43,536 nucleotides of DNA, taken from the IMG/VR virus record IMGVR_UViG_3300020180_000037, positions 1-43,536 of that record; one strand, written 5' to 3'. Position 1 is the first letter of the stretch, and each line of letters begins with the position of its first letter. A program made the translations under genes and the position numbers. Source of the stretch: a virus. Shown here piece by piece: positions 6,410 through 16,287 of the stretch. Under the pieces are notes generated by a model. The model did no database searches and was not told the DNA's origin. It saw nothing but the letters and a program-made list of their open reading frames with translations.

Positions 6410-8872
6410 TTATTTAAGACCAATGAATTTAGCCAATGTTAATATTTTAGTTAAGTATTTCCCTGTTGTGCCAGATGTTGTAAGCGTTGCCGTTGGCACC
6501 TGCCAAACCGCCTGACTATCTCCTAACTGCTCAAACTGTATTGTAGCAGGTTTTCCTCTATACCAAGTTTTTAAATTAATAATATCGTTGGTTCCATTAT
6601 ATATATTAGAGATTCTAGTTTTTGCACCGACGGCAACACTTTTTGCTACTATTTCTATACTGGCAAGAAGTGGCACGATACCTGTATAACTTTGTGACAA
6701 AACCAGAGTATTTTCTACAGTATCGTTTGGTGCATTAACAGTTTTATCTGCAACAGTTGAGCCCGGTAAATATAAATCTAGCGTTAGCACATCTGTGCCA
6801 TAAGTAACATTCTTCTGGTTCTTCAATAATATGAATGCCGAGCTGTTGGGTCGCACTAAAGACTGAAAATTCCAAATAAATCCAGGTGATGTACTTTCTG
6901 GCGTGATAGTTAAAGTTGGATTGCCGTTTGCCGATGTTGTTGCATCGGGGCATCCTGTAAGTCCAGTTAATTCTGCCTTGCCAAACGGCGTAAACCAAAA
7001 ATGATAATTATCCGTGGCATTGTGTTTTTGGAAATTAATCTCAGAACCATTAAGCATTAGAGTATAACTAGCTATTAGAGTTCCAGAGCCAACTGTCATA
7101 TTTTCGAAATATACCTTGTTATGTGTGGTTCCGCATAGCATGTTACCTGACTGATTAATTCCATTATTGCCATTACCACCGTTAGTGAAAAAGATATCCT
7201 CTGCATTATTGAAGAATAATCCATAACCTCTCGTCGCATTTATTTTTGCATTTATAATTTTGTTATTTGATCCCCCTGTGTTTATCGCAACAGAACCAGA
7301 TATGCCGATTGCATTCGCATTGAGTGTCGGATTATTAAGTACAACACCAGATGCACCGCTTAGACTTATCCCAACACCTTGTGAGGCACCCACATACAAA
7401 TTATCTATTATTACATTGGATTGCGTGATTGAGAATCCATTCCCAGATGTGTGCGAGATAGCACTTGTGCAGTACAGCGAGGTTAGATTCGGATAGCTCG
7501 CAATACTTGCATCTAAATTGCCCCCGATTACTGGATCTCCTCTCCCTGTTCTATAGAAAACACCATTTCCGAGTGTAATTCTTGTAATAGCCCCTCCAAA
7601 TGGTGTTGCCCTAAGCACGATCCCATTTGATAAACTGTTACCACCTGTCAGATCTGTCTTGAATGAATCCCAAACCGTATATCCTGCCACTATCGCACCA
7701 TTGGAGTACTTCCACGTCTTAGTGTCTACGCTATCTCTTATTACATTAGCGTGTGCGTAGACAATATCACATGCTGTCGTGTGCGTAAATGATAAAGCCG
7801 ATTCAGCACCGCCAGATGTAGCACTAACTATCATTGTTGTTGTTGAAGGAAAGGATAATATAAATCTCTTCTCTCCTTCATTATAGTTTGTTGCGGAATT
7901 AGAAGTGGCACTAATGTATATCTCTTTTCCTGTCTTCCATCCAGTTACAGCGGCTGATAGTACAATAGGACTTGCAGCAGTCCCTAGCCCCGATACATAA
8001 CCAATTTCTTGGGTAAATGGATCACCTTTGAATTTATCTTTTCCGTTCGGACATATAAAAATCCCTTGTGTTTGGGTCGATACTGCCTGAATTCTGAATG
8101 TAGATTCGAACGAGCCAGCACTCGACATATCTTGTTCAATTTCGCCGTCCCCATCCACGATAATTGGACCATTATAGGTCAATATCGCAGAAGCAGACGT
8201 GGATGCTTTTAATTTTCCTCCGATCCCTATGTATAAACCACAATTGTCTACCCTCGAATTTGAAGGAGTGGCAAGGGCAACATTTGAACCCAAGAACGTA
8301 CTGACATTAGAATCCACCGTCACTACAACTGGTGTTGTATTACCGTTAATCCCCGAAAGAAAACAAGTATCCGCCGCACCTGCTGTTGCTGTCCTGCTAT
8401 CCACCGCCTGATACCATATCGTACCACCGCTTCCTGCTTGAGCAGTTGCAATAGCCGCACCTGCCGCTCGGAACTTAATTCTGTACCTGTTCGCCCCAGT
8501 CGTGGCGTATACATATGGTGTTACGAATTGCCCATATGCACGTCCTGTATTGGTCGATCCCACTACGGCTAAAGGTAAGTCGCTAGAATTTATTGCTGCT
8601 ACCGCTGCGGTGTCTAACCATGTAGCGGTACCTAGAATATCTTCTTGTAATGTAATTGTAATAGATGTGGATGTAGATTTGTCAGCCAGGTAAAAAAATA
8701 CACCTTTACTTGTATCTGTTGTGTTCGGGGCAGTAAAAGTAGCTCCGAAGACGTCCGTACCAGTCGGGACACTAGTATTTGTACTCGCATGTATGGTTGC
8801 AGATCCACCGCTTATCTGATTTGCGATTGTTCCAGATAGATTTCCTGTTGTAACAAGTGCATATGTTGCCAT
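6410..8872 (-). CDS. Large beta-helix tail spike/fibre-like protein
   Basis: 820 aa, rich in Thr, Ser, Gly and Asn. The central region (about 380-620) shows the repeated short hydrophobic strands and Asn/Gly turns typical of right-handed parallel beta-helix proteins (for example SNVIIDNLYVG, SGVVLNNPTL, NKIINAKI). The N-terminal 250 residues look like beta-sandwich modules. Such proteins form phage tail spikes or fibres that bind or cut surface polysaccharide. No catalytic residues could be assigned. It lies at the end of the structural genes, next to the lysis cassette. Confidence 0.6.
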   Translation of the reverse strand: MATYALVTTGNLSGTIANQISGGSATIHASTNTSVPTGTDVFGATFTAPNTTDTSKGVFFYLADKSTSTSITITLQEDILGTATWLDTAAVAAINSSDLPLAVVGSTNTGRAYGQFVTPYVYATTGANRYRIKFRAAGAAIATAQAGSGGTIWYQAVDSRTATAGAADTCFLSGINGNTTPVVVTVDSNVSTFLGSNVALATPSNSRVDNCGLYIGIGGKLKASTSASAILTYNGPIIVDGDGEIEQDMSSAGSFESTFRIQAVSTQTQGIFICPNGKDKFKGDPFTQEIGYVSGLGTAASPIVLSAAVTGWKTGKEIYISATSNSATNYNEGEKRFILSFPSTTTMIVSATSGGAESALSFTHTTACDIVYAHANVIRDSVDTKTWKYSNGAIVAGYTVWDSFKTDLTGGNSLSNGIVLRATPFGGAITRITLGNGVFYRTGRGDPVIGGNLDASIASYPNLTSLYCTSAISHTSGNGFSITQSNVIIDNLYVGASQGVGISLSGASGVVLNNPTLNANAIGISGSVAINTGGSNNKIINAKINATRGYGLFFNNAEDIFFTNGGNGNNGINQSGNMLCGTTHNKVYFENMTVGSGTLIASYTLMLNGSEINFQKHNATDNYHFWFTPFGKAELTGLTGCPDATTSANGNPTLTITPESTSPGFIWNFQSLVRPNSSAFILLKNQKNVTYGTDVLTLDLYLPGSTVADKTVNAPNDTVENTLVLSQSYTGIVPLLASIEIVAKSVAVGAKTRISNIYNGTNDIINLKTWYRGKPATIQFEQLGDSQAVWQVPTATLTTSGTTGKYLTKILTLAKFIGLK

Positions 8873-8955
8873 ATTATATTATGTCCCCTACATTTAATTT
8901 ACGATCATTAACCAACAATTTATCCATTTCAATTATTTTTGCTTGCCACATATGT

Positions 8956-9228
8956 TTATGAATAAGAAATAGACGTCCTGTTATTCCAAATATTATCAAA
9001 ATCTGCATTGCCATCTGCCCAAGTTATCACTAAACCTGAGACCTCATCAAGTTTTTTAATTCTCCATACAGCAGCAGACCCTAGTGAGGCTATCGCTGCT
9101 TCCGCAACATAGGTAACGTTACTAGTACTAGTGTCGTCTAGTTTAATTGCGTATGGAACACTGCTTGTAACCGTTGGGTTACTAGCAGTCCCAGTACTTG
9201 ATGTTGGTATTGGATCGAAGTAGCTCAT
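8956..9228 (-). CDS. Small conserved phage structural protein
   Basis: 90 aa. A Ser/Thr-rich start is followed by AAVWRIKKLDEVSG and WADGNADFDNIWNNR, a pattern I recognise from small proteins in tail-fibre regions of many uncultured phages. No named family is recalled with confidence. It is encoded 2 bases from the next appendage gene and in the same unit. A structural role is inferred from position and composition. Confidence 0.55.
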   Translation of the reverse strand: MSYFDPIPTSSTGTASNPTVTSSVPYAIKLDDTSTSNVTYVAEAAIASLGSAAVWRIKKLDEVSGLVITWADGNADFDNIWNNRTSISYS

Positions 9229-9229
9229 C

Positions 9230-9610
9230 TTAATTCGCTTGCTCCCTTAATATAAAATATTTAAAAGTAACTGTTCTCGTGGGTACGGTTACCATTCCCG
9301 AGATTGATGCCATGTTAATTATAATAGTAAGTCTCATCTCCGTCATATCCACCAATAAATTCAAATCAAACTCTGTAGCAATTATGGTGTTATAGGGTAC
9401 TCTACTATAATAATCATTACCGTTTGTAAAATAAACGTGGTGGGCAGGAATATATCCTAGGTTGTGGTCAATATAATAATTCGCAGTGGTTGCTCCAACA
9501 TCTTTGATTAGTGTAACTGTATCCGTTTTAAAAATCAAGGGATTGCGACTTTGGATAATACTTAATTGTGCATCTACACCTAAGTTATATCTGTTTAATT
9601 GAGTGTTCAT
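9230..9610 (-). CDS. Tail appendage paralogue 1 (HNLGxxPA motif)
   Basis: 126 aa. It contains NYYIDHNLGYIPAHHVYF, and the core HNLGxxPA recurs in the next two upstream genes, so the three are tandem paralogues. The rest is beta-rich. The motif is frequent in phage tail appendage proteins of unknown structure. It overlaps its upstream neighbour by 4 bases. Exact role unknown. Confidence 0.55.
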   Translation of the reverse strand: MNTQLNRYNLGVDAQLSIIQSRNPLIFKTDTVTLIKDVGATTANYYIDHNLGYIPAHHVYFTNGNDYYSRVPYNTIIATEFDLNLLVDMTEMRLTIIINMASISGMVTVPTRTVTFKYFILREQAN

Positions 9611-9984
9611 ATTGCAATCAAAGGGTTATATAGAATAAACGAGATCTCTATATCAAAAGTCGTAAAATTTCTAACAAACTCTATATTCTTATCACTAATA
9701 GCCATTTCTACTCTAAAATTATTAATTCCGTCATTCACAAAATAGGGTACATTATTATTCCCTGTTGGTAATCCACTACCTTTAACAAAAATTAAATGCG
9801 CCGGTACGCTACCTAAGTTGTGGGGAATATTCAAAAGTGTAGTGCTACCTCTCATATAAGCCTTGTCTTTCCTATATATCTTGAAATTACGAATATCACT
9901 CAGTTGAAAAACAGTTGAATCCCCAGAATAGATCTCTTCTCTTGTAACGCTAGTAGAATTTTTATCAACTAAGGAATTGTTCAT
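9607..9984 (-). CDS. Tail appendage paralogue 2 (HNLGxxPA motif)
   Basis: 125 aa with LLNIPHNLGSVPAHLIFVKG, the same core motif as both neighbours, followed by a beta-rich C-terminal half ending in a hydrophobic strand. It overlaps both neighbours (4 and 20 bases), so the three are translated as a tight group. Tail appendage role inferred; no catalytic signature. Confidence 0.55.
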   Translation of the reverse strand: MNNSLVDKNSTSVTREEIYSGDSTVFQLSDIRNFKIYRKDKAYMRGSTTLLNIPHNLGSVPAHLIFVKGSGLPTGNNNVPYFVNDGINNFRVEMAISDKNIEFVRNFTTFDIEISFILYNPLIAI

Positions 9985-10453
9985 TGAGGTCTTCTTTTAA
10001 AATATGGTATTTTATATGAATTGGATATGTAATCACTAAAGTTACATTCGCATACACATCAACTATGAATTGATTCGCCGTTACCCTGGCATTTATCCCA
10101 TAAAATCCATCAAATCCCCCCAAGGAAAAGTAGTTCCTGTTATAAGGAATCGGATGGTAAACTTTATCATCTGTACTCCACTCAGCAAAGAAAGCAGGTT
10201 CATAACCTAGATCGTGATTAAATACTTTTTGAGCTGTAGATACCTGGGTCGGAATGTCATAAGTACCACTCAATATTATAATTTTATCAGTCTTGACAAT
10301 TTGACTAGTCTTCTTATCTAATATTGTTAAATCAATCTTATCACTGGCTAACAGCTTATCTCCATCATTTATCTCGATATTGGAAGTCTTCTCCAGTAAG
10401 CTATTAAATCCTGCATCATATAAACTATTAATGTTTGAATTATCATTGTTCAT
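9965..10453 (-). CDS. Tail appendage paralogue 3 (HDLGYEPA motif)
   Basis: 162 aa. Its N-terminal 70 residues are unique (Asn/Asp rich). The C-terminal part carries VFNHDLGYEPAFFAEW, matching the motif of the two downstream paralogues. The start overlaps the end of the beta-propeller-like gene by 4 bases. It is the longest of the trio, so the extra N-terminus could anchor it to the tail; this is inference. Confidence 0.55.
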   Translation of the reverse strand: MNNDNSNINSLYDAGFNSLLEKTSNIEINDGDKLLASDKIDLTILDKKTSQIVKTDKIIILSGTYDIPTQVSTAQKVFNHDLGYEPAFFAEWSTDDKVYHPIPYNRNYFSLGGFDGFYGINARVTANQFIVDVYANVTLVITYPIHIKYHILKEDLNEQFLS

Positions 10454-12117
10454 AGTCCTTTAATGCCTTCACCTTTGTTAAAATCAATATCTAATCCATA
10501 AGCATAGATAACGTAATCTCCTGCACACTCGAACTGTAAACTAATTGAGAAACATTCAATTCCAAAATTAAAAAAGTTTGTAGTCCATAAATTCGTGGAG
10601 TAGGCAGGAAAAGTCTCAGCTAATGTGGTGTAAGTTGAACTTCCATTAATTGAGTATTTAACAGTTATTGGACTGGCAGAGGTGTATTCTAGGTATATTT
10701 TATGTATTTTCTTCAATAACGGCTCAGCAGTTCTCCTATTCTGCATTTTTAGAAATGACCCCCTAATCATTCCAGTAACCGCTACAGGAGTACCTGACCT
10801 ATTGTCATCGCTATATAATCCAGGTGTATCTAATTTGTAAACCGTACCATTACTTAGACTTCCAGCGTATAAATCTGTTACACCACTACTATTAGTAAAT
10901 TCAGCCATAATAGAAGCCAATTCACCAGTCGCATAAGTGTCAACCCTCCAACTATTCTGAGAGGTGTCAATTATAAATATTGCATTATTTATTGTCTGAC
11001 CTTTTACAGTAGCAGATAAATTCTGAACAGCACACCAATACAAATCTCCTTTCCTACCAGAGGCAAAAGTTGATGCAACCGACCAATCAATCTTATTAAA
11101 CAACGCATCCGCAGTTTTATCATTCTTGATCTTCTTTGCAATATCAGTAGGATAAGAAGCATTCAAAGGAAGCGCATTGAATGTATCAACTCCTAAGTAA
11201 ATTAAATTATTTTTGACAATCTTAATACTTCTATGCGATATACAACCATAACCATCAACTGGAGTATTATAAAAGCTTTGAGGATCAGCTACTATATACC
11301 CGTCTCTCGAAAAGATAATAAAATTCCTACCATTACCAAAAGACTCAATACCTGTAATTGGTAGATTACTCACAAAGTATTTAGAACCAAGTTTAATGGT
11401 GTCACTCTCTGGCTCAGTAATATAAGCCCTCCTAGGAAATGTCGTACCACCATCCATCATCATATACGCACCACTTGCCGCTAAATATTTTGGATCAAGA
11501 TAGATAGCTAAAGTGTCACTGTCCCAAGTATCATTAATTGCTGTGCCTGTAGTTACAGTTGTAGGACTTGTATATCCTATAATTGTGGTGTTAGTACTAT
11601 CCGTAACATTGTAAATAGTAAATCCAATCATATTAACAGTAAAAACATCGGTAGTCGTAATTAGGGTGGATGCTGTAGAACTCGACGAGGCTATTGCAGT
11701 CCACGGAGTAACAGTTGTCACAGCACCCGTCTCCGTTGCATATTTCAATCTCTCTCCACTCGTAGAACTCGCCATATAGTGCCTATTAATATGATTTGTC
11801 ATATTAATAGTACTGGCAGTATCCCAATCGTTTAAATCCTGTGAAGCCCACGTGGTTACTCCATTAATGTATAAATTACCATTGTGAACCATATGTAGGT
11901 AATTCACCCCAGTATCCTTCTGGTACATGTGTAAACCTTTCACTGACCCTGACGCTGATATACTATCCAAGAATAAATCAGCTCCATTCCTATGGCTCCA
12001 ATTAGCTAATTGAGCCTGGGAATTATTAACGGATATCTCTAACTCATTGGGAGCTGATAACCCAGGTGAGGATTGGTTAATCGAAGCAGATAGGTTGTTG
12101 ATCCATTGAATAGCCAT
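10450..12117 (-). CDS. Beta-propeller tail nozzle-like protein
   Basis: 555 aa. Repeated blades are visible, such as NFIIFSRDGYIV, NNLIYLGVDTFNALPL, NNAIFIIDTSQNSW and DLYAGSLSNGTVYKL, the pattern of phage proteins resembling T7 gp12 / P22 gp10 tail components. In podoviruses this protein forms the tail nozzle or stabilises the portal-tail junction. The central region 130-220 is Thr/Ser rich. It lies directly downstream of the large virion protein gene, as expected for a podovirus tail module. The family call is from pattern recognition. Confidence 0.55.
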   Translation of the reverse strand: MAIQWINNLSASINQSSPGLSAPNELEISVNNSQAQLANWSHRNGADLFLDSISASGSVKGLHMYQKDTGVNYLHMVHNGNLYINGVTTWASQDLNDWDTASTINMTNHINRHYMASSTSGERLKYATETGAVTTVTPWTAIASSSSTASTLITTTDVFTVNMIGFTIYNVTDSTNTTIIGYTSPTTVTTGTAINDTWDSDTLAIYLDPKYLAASGAYMMMDGGTTFPRRAYITEPESDTIKLGSKYFVSNLPITGIESFGNGRNFIIFSRDGYIVADPQSFYNTPVDGYGCISHRSIKIVKNNLIYLGVDTFNALPLNASYPTDIAKKIKNDKTADALFNKIDWSVASTFASGRKGDLYWCAVQNLSATVKGQTINNAIFIIDTSQNSWRVDTYATGELASIMAEFTNSSGVTDLYAGSLSNGTVYKLDTPGLYSDDNRSGTPVAVTGMIRGSFLKMQNRRTAEPLLKKIHKIYLEYTSASPITVKYSINGSSTYTTLAETFPAYSTNLWTTNFFNFGIECFSISLQFECAGDYVIYAYGLDIDFNKGEGIKGL

Positions 12118-12128
12118 ACTATTAATCT

Positions 12129-14933
12129 TTATAAGTTATTATAAAAGTCTGATTCTCTCTGGGCATACTCTTGCAGCGCTCTCAATTTCTCCAATGAGAC
12201 TTCTACAGTATCGTTAGTATTAGGTTGCTGTTCAGCCAAGAACTTCCTTTCACTATCGCTTGCAGCAGTACCACTCAAGGCTCTAATAGTTTGCGCTAAT
12301 TGAATATTTAAATTATTCTTAACATATGCCCTATTAGGGTCAGCAACAATTCCACCGAGCTGATCTTGAATCCTGCCTTTTATATTAAGCGGATTGAATA
12401 CTTCAGAATTATTTTTAATAATCTCCTCCATATTATTAAGATTTTGAAGCGCAATATTAGCTGAATTTCGCGCTTTCTTTTCAGTAACACTCAAGATATC
12501 ACTAGTAGTGTCTTGTTTGTACAGTGCATTGTAAGTGGCAGGATCTATAAATCCATTCAACAATCCATATTGCAGAACTTGATTCAATGCTTGAGTGTTA
12601 CCACCTTCATTCATAGGCATCCCCCTTTTTGAGTTTGTATTCATAGACATCCCCATTTGTGAGTTTGTATCCATAGGCATCCCCTCAAATGAACTGATAG
12701 GAGATTGATCCCCATTATTAGTCAGAGTACTAATTAATTGTGGTACGATGTTTATATTTTTAGTAAAGTTTTGCAAACCACTAGGAATCTTAGGAAGCCC
12801 AGGGAGCCCAGGAAGCCCTGGTAATCTTCCAGCGAAACCTTGTAGACTTCTACCCACATTCTGTTCAATCTTATTAACTAGGTTCCCCGTAGGAATCTTT
12901 AAACTACCCAATAATAAAGGTGAAGTGAACGACCCACCTTTGTTATATTGACTTATAACATCAGGAGCGGCTTGATGTAACAAACTCATTTTCTTATATA
13001 AATCACCCAAAACGCTTGAATCATTTTTGACTATAGCACTCAATGATTCCCTGAAGGACATTCTAGCTTGTTCACTTGTTGATAATTGTCTTGATCCAGT
13101 GTTTACTGCTTTATAGGCATTACCTAGAGTATTATCTAACGATTTAATTGTTCCTGTAATATTCCCCATCGACGGATCTTTTGTTAAATTTACGATTCTG
13201 TCAAATACAGATCCTATAGACTTATCATTAATATCCACTCCATTCTCTTCTAATTTTCCTATCCAATTATCAAATAATCCATCCACTTTTCCTACTTTAC
13301 CTTTTATTTCTTCTTCAAAACGTTCAGATAGTTTTTTGTATGCGTTACCCATACCTTCGCCACCAACACCTCCTACTTTCTCGGATCTTACGATTTCAAC
13401 CACCTTCTGTTTCAAAGAAGCTGCATCTTGTATGCCTGTTGGATTTTTATCTGGGATAATTTTTATACCCCTTTCTTCAATTGTTTTTCCGAGCTTATCA
13501 AGATTCCCTTTGAACCCACCTTTAGGTAATGTAGTTTCGACTGCTTTCAATTGCCTAGTTATTGTGCTGTAAAAAGGATCAGTCTTCTCAGTAACTTTCG
13601 AGAGAGCACTTAATGCTCTTTGTTGATCTAACCCCGTTAAGTTCTCTGTAATATAGTTGAGTCTTGCATTTGTTAAATTATTGAACCTATCCGCAACCAA
13701 CCCAGGATCTGTTCCTTTCGTAAGATACTTTTGAGCCAATCCTTGATTCTGACTATCAATAGAACTCAAGATTTTGTTATTAGGAATATTTTTAATCGCT
13801 TTTACCGCTTGACCAAATAAATTTGTTCCTGCTCCGAACGCAAATCCTGTTCCAGCAGCTTCAAGAGTTTTATCAACTTCCTCTCCAGGTCTTGAAGTCC
13901 CAAACCCAAACATACCTGCTGGTATTGCAGTTTTTGCACCAGCACTAAGAGCCTTCCCTAAAACATTAGTACCTCCAGGCACTATCTTTCCTACTGGGGC
14001 TGCATATGATAGTATTCCAACGGCTGATTTTAAGCCGCCTAAACCTGGATTAGACGTATAATCTTGGTTCTCCTCGTCGCTCACTAATAACTTCTGTTGC
14101 TTGAGTACGTTATTCTCGGAGTTGGCAAATGCAGCTTCGAGTGCATTCCCATTTATAATCTCTTTAATATTCCCATCCTCTCCTCTTATATAGATAGTCC
14201 CATCGGGCTGTATTTCAGCTCCCTTAATCTTACCTGCCCTAGCCGCAGCATTAAAAGATGCTTTTTTTATTACGTCTGCGATAGTTTTACCTCCAGACTG
14301 TATCAGAGCAGCAGCAGGATTAATGAGCCCTTGTCTAAATGGTTGGCTCATTGATCCTACTAATCCACCCTCTCCGAATAGATTCCCTTTATCTGTACCG
14401 AATCCAAATGATCCTTCGGTTTCATCAGGAGTTGGTGTTCCTGATGTGACTACTCTGTTTTGTCCAGTTGCAGTATCATATCTACCCATAGTTCCTGGTG
14501 GAGCGACAACTCCATAACCATTATCTATTGGTGTTCCTGGTGCGATTACTCTGTTTTGTCCAGTTGCAGTATCATATCTACCCATAGTTCCTGGTGGAGC
14601 AACAACTCCATAACCATTATCTATTGGTGTTCCTGGTGGTAATCCACCACCTTGATCTTGCATCCCGTAATCATCGTATTGAGGCTGAGGTGCATTTTGC
14701 TGAGACATAGCTTCATTCAACATATTCTTAAAACTTCTTTTCTGCTTTTCCTCGGGACTATTATACGAATAAAACTCGCTCAAGATCTGTTTTTGGACAG
14801 TTGGGCTACCAGCAAAGGACTGAAACATGTTCTTGTAATAATTATAATTGTCTTGATCACTACCCCCAGAAGACGTAGGAGCACTAGGCTTTGGAGATAA
14901 CATTTGATTAAGTCCGTTTAAATCCGATATCAT
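12129..14933 (-). CDS. Large internal virion/ejection-like protein
   Basis: 934 aa. The N-terminal 180 residues are Gln/Asn/Pro/Gly rich and contain two tandem copies of a 32-residue unit (period 96 bases, about 14452-14640; GTPIDNGYGVVAPPG... ATGQNRV). Residues about 290-420 are hydrophobic and Gly/Ala rich, with possible membrane-active helices (LSYAAPVGKIVPGG, GFAFGAGTNLFG). The middle and the end are long helices. Large helical proteins with hydrophobic patches in this position are typical ejected proteins of podoviruses that form the DNA delivery channel. Homology to a named family is not evident. Confidence 0.45.
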   Translation of the reverse strand: MISDLNGLNQMLSPKPSAPTSSGGSDQDNYNYYKNMFQSFAGSPTVQKQILSEFYSYNSPEEKQKRSFKNMLNEAMSQQNAPQPQYDDYGMQDQGGGLPPGTPIDNGYGVVAPPGTMGRYDTATGQNRVIAPGTPIDNGYGVVAPPGTMGRYDTATGQNRVVTSGTPTPDETEGSFGFGTDKGNLFGEGGLVGSMSQPFRQGLINPAAALIQSGGKTIADVIKKASFNAAARAGKIKGAEIQPDGTIYIRGEDGNIKEIINGNALEAAFANSENNVLKQQKLLVSDEENQDYTSNPGLGGLKSAVGILSYAAPVGKIVPGGTNVLGKALSAGAKTAIPAGMFGFGTSRPGEEVDKTLEAAGTGFAFGAGTNLFGQAVKAIKNIPNNKILSSIDSQNQGLAQKYLTKGTDPGLVADRFNNLTNARLNYITENLTGLDQQRALSALSKVTEKTDPFYSTITRQLKAVETTLPKGGFKGNLDKLGKTIEERGIKIIPDKNPTGIQDAASLKQKVVEIVRSEKVGGVGGEGMGNAYKKLSERFEEEIKGKVGKVDGLFDNWIGKLEENGVDINDKSIGSVFDRIVNLTKDPSMGNITGTIKSLDNTLGNAYKAVNTGSRQLSTSEQARMSFRESLSAIVKNDSSVLGDLYKKMSLLHQAAPDVISQYNKGGSFTSPLLLGSLKIPTGNLVNKIEQNVGRSLQGFAGRLPGLPGLPGLPKIPSGLQNFTKNINIVPQLISTLTNNGDQSPISSFEGMPMDTNSQMGMSMNTNSKRGMPMNEGGNTQALNQVLQYGLLNGFIDPATYNALYKQDTTSDILSVTEKKARNSANIALQNLNNMEEIIKNNSEVFNPLNIKGRIQDQLGGIVADPNRAYVKNNLNIQLAQTIRALSGTAASDSERKFLAEQQPNTNDTVEVSLEKLRALQEYAQRESDFYNNL

Positions 14934-14942
14934 CTGTATTAT

Positions 14943-15599
14943 TTAAAATTTAAAGTTTCTAAAATCTATCTGAGTACCATCAACGCCAAGCATCTTCAAT
15001 CCATTATAAATCTTATTCCAATGACTAGGGTTAGTTACTCTTACCCTCGTGAGATCCCGTCCCATTCTAATTAATGCTATCAATCTTGGGTCATTGGCTT
15101 GTGTTGTTCCTTGACTTGGACCAGGAAAATTCATCTCAGGAAATGATGGATTAGCTGCTGCCTGTGATGCTCTTAGTGATTGTCGTGACATATTATTCTG
15201 TATATCTGCCTGCTCTCGTTGAAATGCTAAATTATATAAATCTTGCATACCAGTTCTTTTCATTTGCCAATTCTGACCTGCTTTATTCGCTAATTCATTG
15301 ATCTGTGTTCCGTAAAAATTCTGTGTATTAGCGTTTGCACCAATCCTGCTTTGTAATCTTCCTATACTGCCACCCACAGCTGCTAATTTAGCGGCTGCAC
15401 TCATATCACCTGCACCTGTTCCCATCCGAGTAAATGGTTCAAATAACGAAGGTAAGTATTGCGCTTGTAGATTAGCACCTTCCTGTATTATTGGCTTTAA
15501 GATTGGATTATCATATTGTTGAGTAATTTGAGTCTTAAAGTCAGGCATCTGATTACCAAAAGTTTGTAATTCATTGTATAAATCTTGTGATGTAGCCAT
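14943..15599 (-). CDS. Probable internal virion protein
   Basis: 218 aa, Gln/Asn/Ala rich and mostly helical (GNQMPDFKTQITQQYDNPIL, MSAAAKLAAVGGSIGRLQSR). It lies between the large virion protein gene and a similar-sized Gln/Asn-rich gene, 9 and 5 bases away. Composition and place resemble small ejection proteins of podoviruses (T7 gp14-like position). No domain recognised; structural role inferred. Confidence 0.4.
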   Translation of the reverse strand: MATSQDLYNELQTFGNQMPDFKTQITQQYDNPILKPIIQEGANLQAQYLPSLFEPFTRMGTGAGDMSAAAKLAAVGGSIGRLQSRIGANANTQNFYGTQINELANKAGQNWQMKRTGMQDLYNLAFQREQADIQNNMSRQSLRASQAAANPSFPEMNFPGPSQGTTQANDPRLIALIRMGRDLTRVRVTNPSHWNKIYNGLKMLGVDGTQIDFRNFKF

Positions 15600-15604
15600 T
15601 TTGT

Positions 15605-16276
15605 TTAGAATTTAAAATAATTTTGATAACTGTTAGGTATATTAGTTTGGTTTCCATACTGTCCTGATAACCCAGGATTGTTACTTGCAAAACTATCGAA
15701 TGTTGGCAAAGTATCCTGCGTATACGTTGATGGATTCTTATAATATTGTTCTGATTGGTTATTGTAATAATCTGTTAGATAGTTATTAAATTGTCCAACA
15801 CCAGCAGCGGTTTGTTCTTGTAATTGCCTACTAAATTGATTACCAAAATTCTCTCGATCAACGTTTGCCATTCCCGTTCTAAATCTTCCAGTTGCTGCAA
15901 GGTTGCTATTTAAATCCTGGAATCCTGATTCTCTATTTCTATTAATGTCGGGAGCCACAAAGCCCTCAACTAAACCCGTAACTAGATTGGGGTTGAACAA
16001 TTTATCATAAGGTAATACTTGTGAAAAAGGTGTTATGGTACTAGGAGTTGGTACTACCTGCGAATTCTGTGCTTGTGGAGTTGTATTTGAAGGTTGTTGT
16101 GACTGACTTAAATTACCCGATCTAATTTGATTTAACAACCAAATATTCTGGTCGTATGATCCCCGATAACTTCCCATAGGAGATCCTAGCCTTTCATATA
16201 ATTGTCTTTGCCTATCTCCTGCTGTTCCATTCAGTCCTGGAACATTCATAACTTCTTGATACAAATATTGTGCCAT
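15605..16276 (-). CDS. Probable internal virion protein
   Basis: 223 aa. The N-terminus YQEVMNVPGLNGTAGDRQRQ is followed by GSYDQNIWLLNQIRSG, a pattern I have seen in many phage virion proteins without a named function. The rest is Gln/Asn rich with helical segments (DLNSNLAATGRFRTGMANVD). It pairs with the next gene of similar length and composition and is likely assembled with it. Role inferred from context. Confidence 0.4.
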   Translation of the reverse strand: MAQYLYQEVMNVPGLNGTAGDRQRQLYERLGSPMGSYRGSYDQNIWLLNQIRSGNLSQSQQPSNTTPQAQNSQVVPTPSTITPFSQVLPYDKLFNPNLVTGLVEGFVAPDINRNRESGFQDLNSNLAATGRFRTGMANVDRENFGNQFSRQLQEQTAAGVGQFNNYLTDYYNNQSEQYYKNPSTYTQDTLPTFDSFASNNPGLSGQYGNQTNIPNSYQNYFKF

Positions 16277-16287
16277 AATTTATTTAA

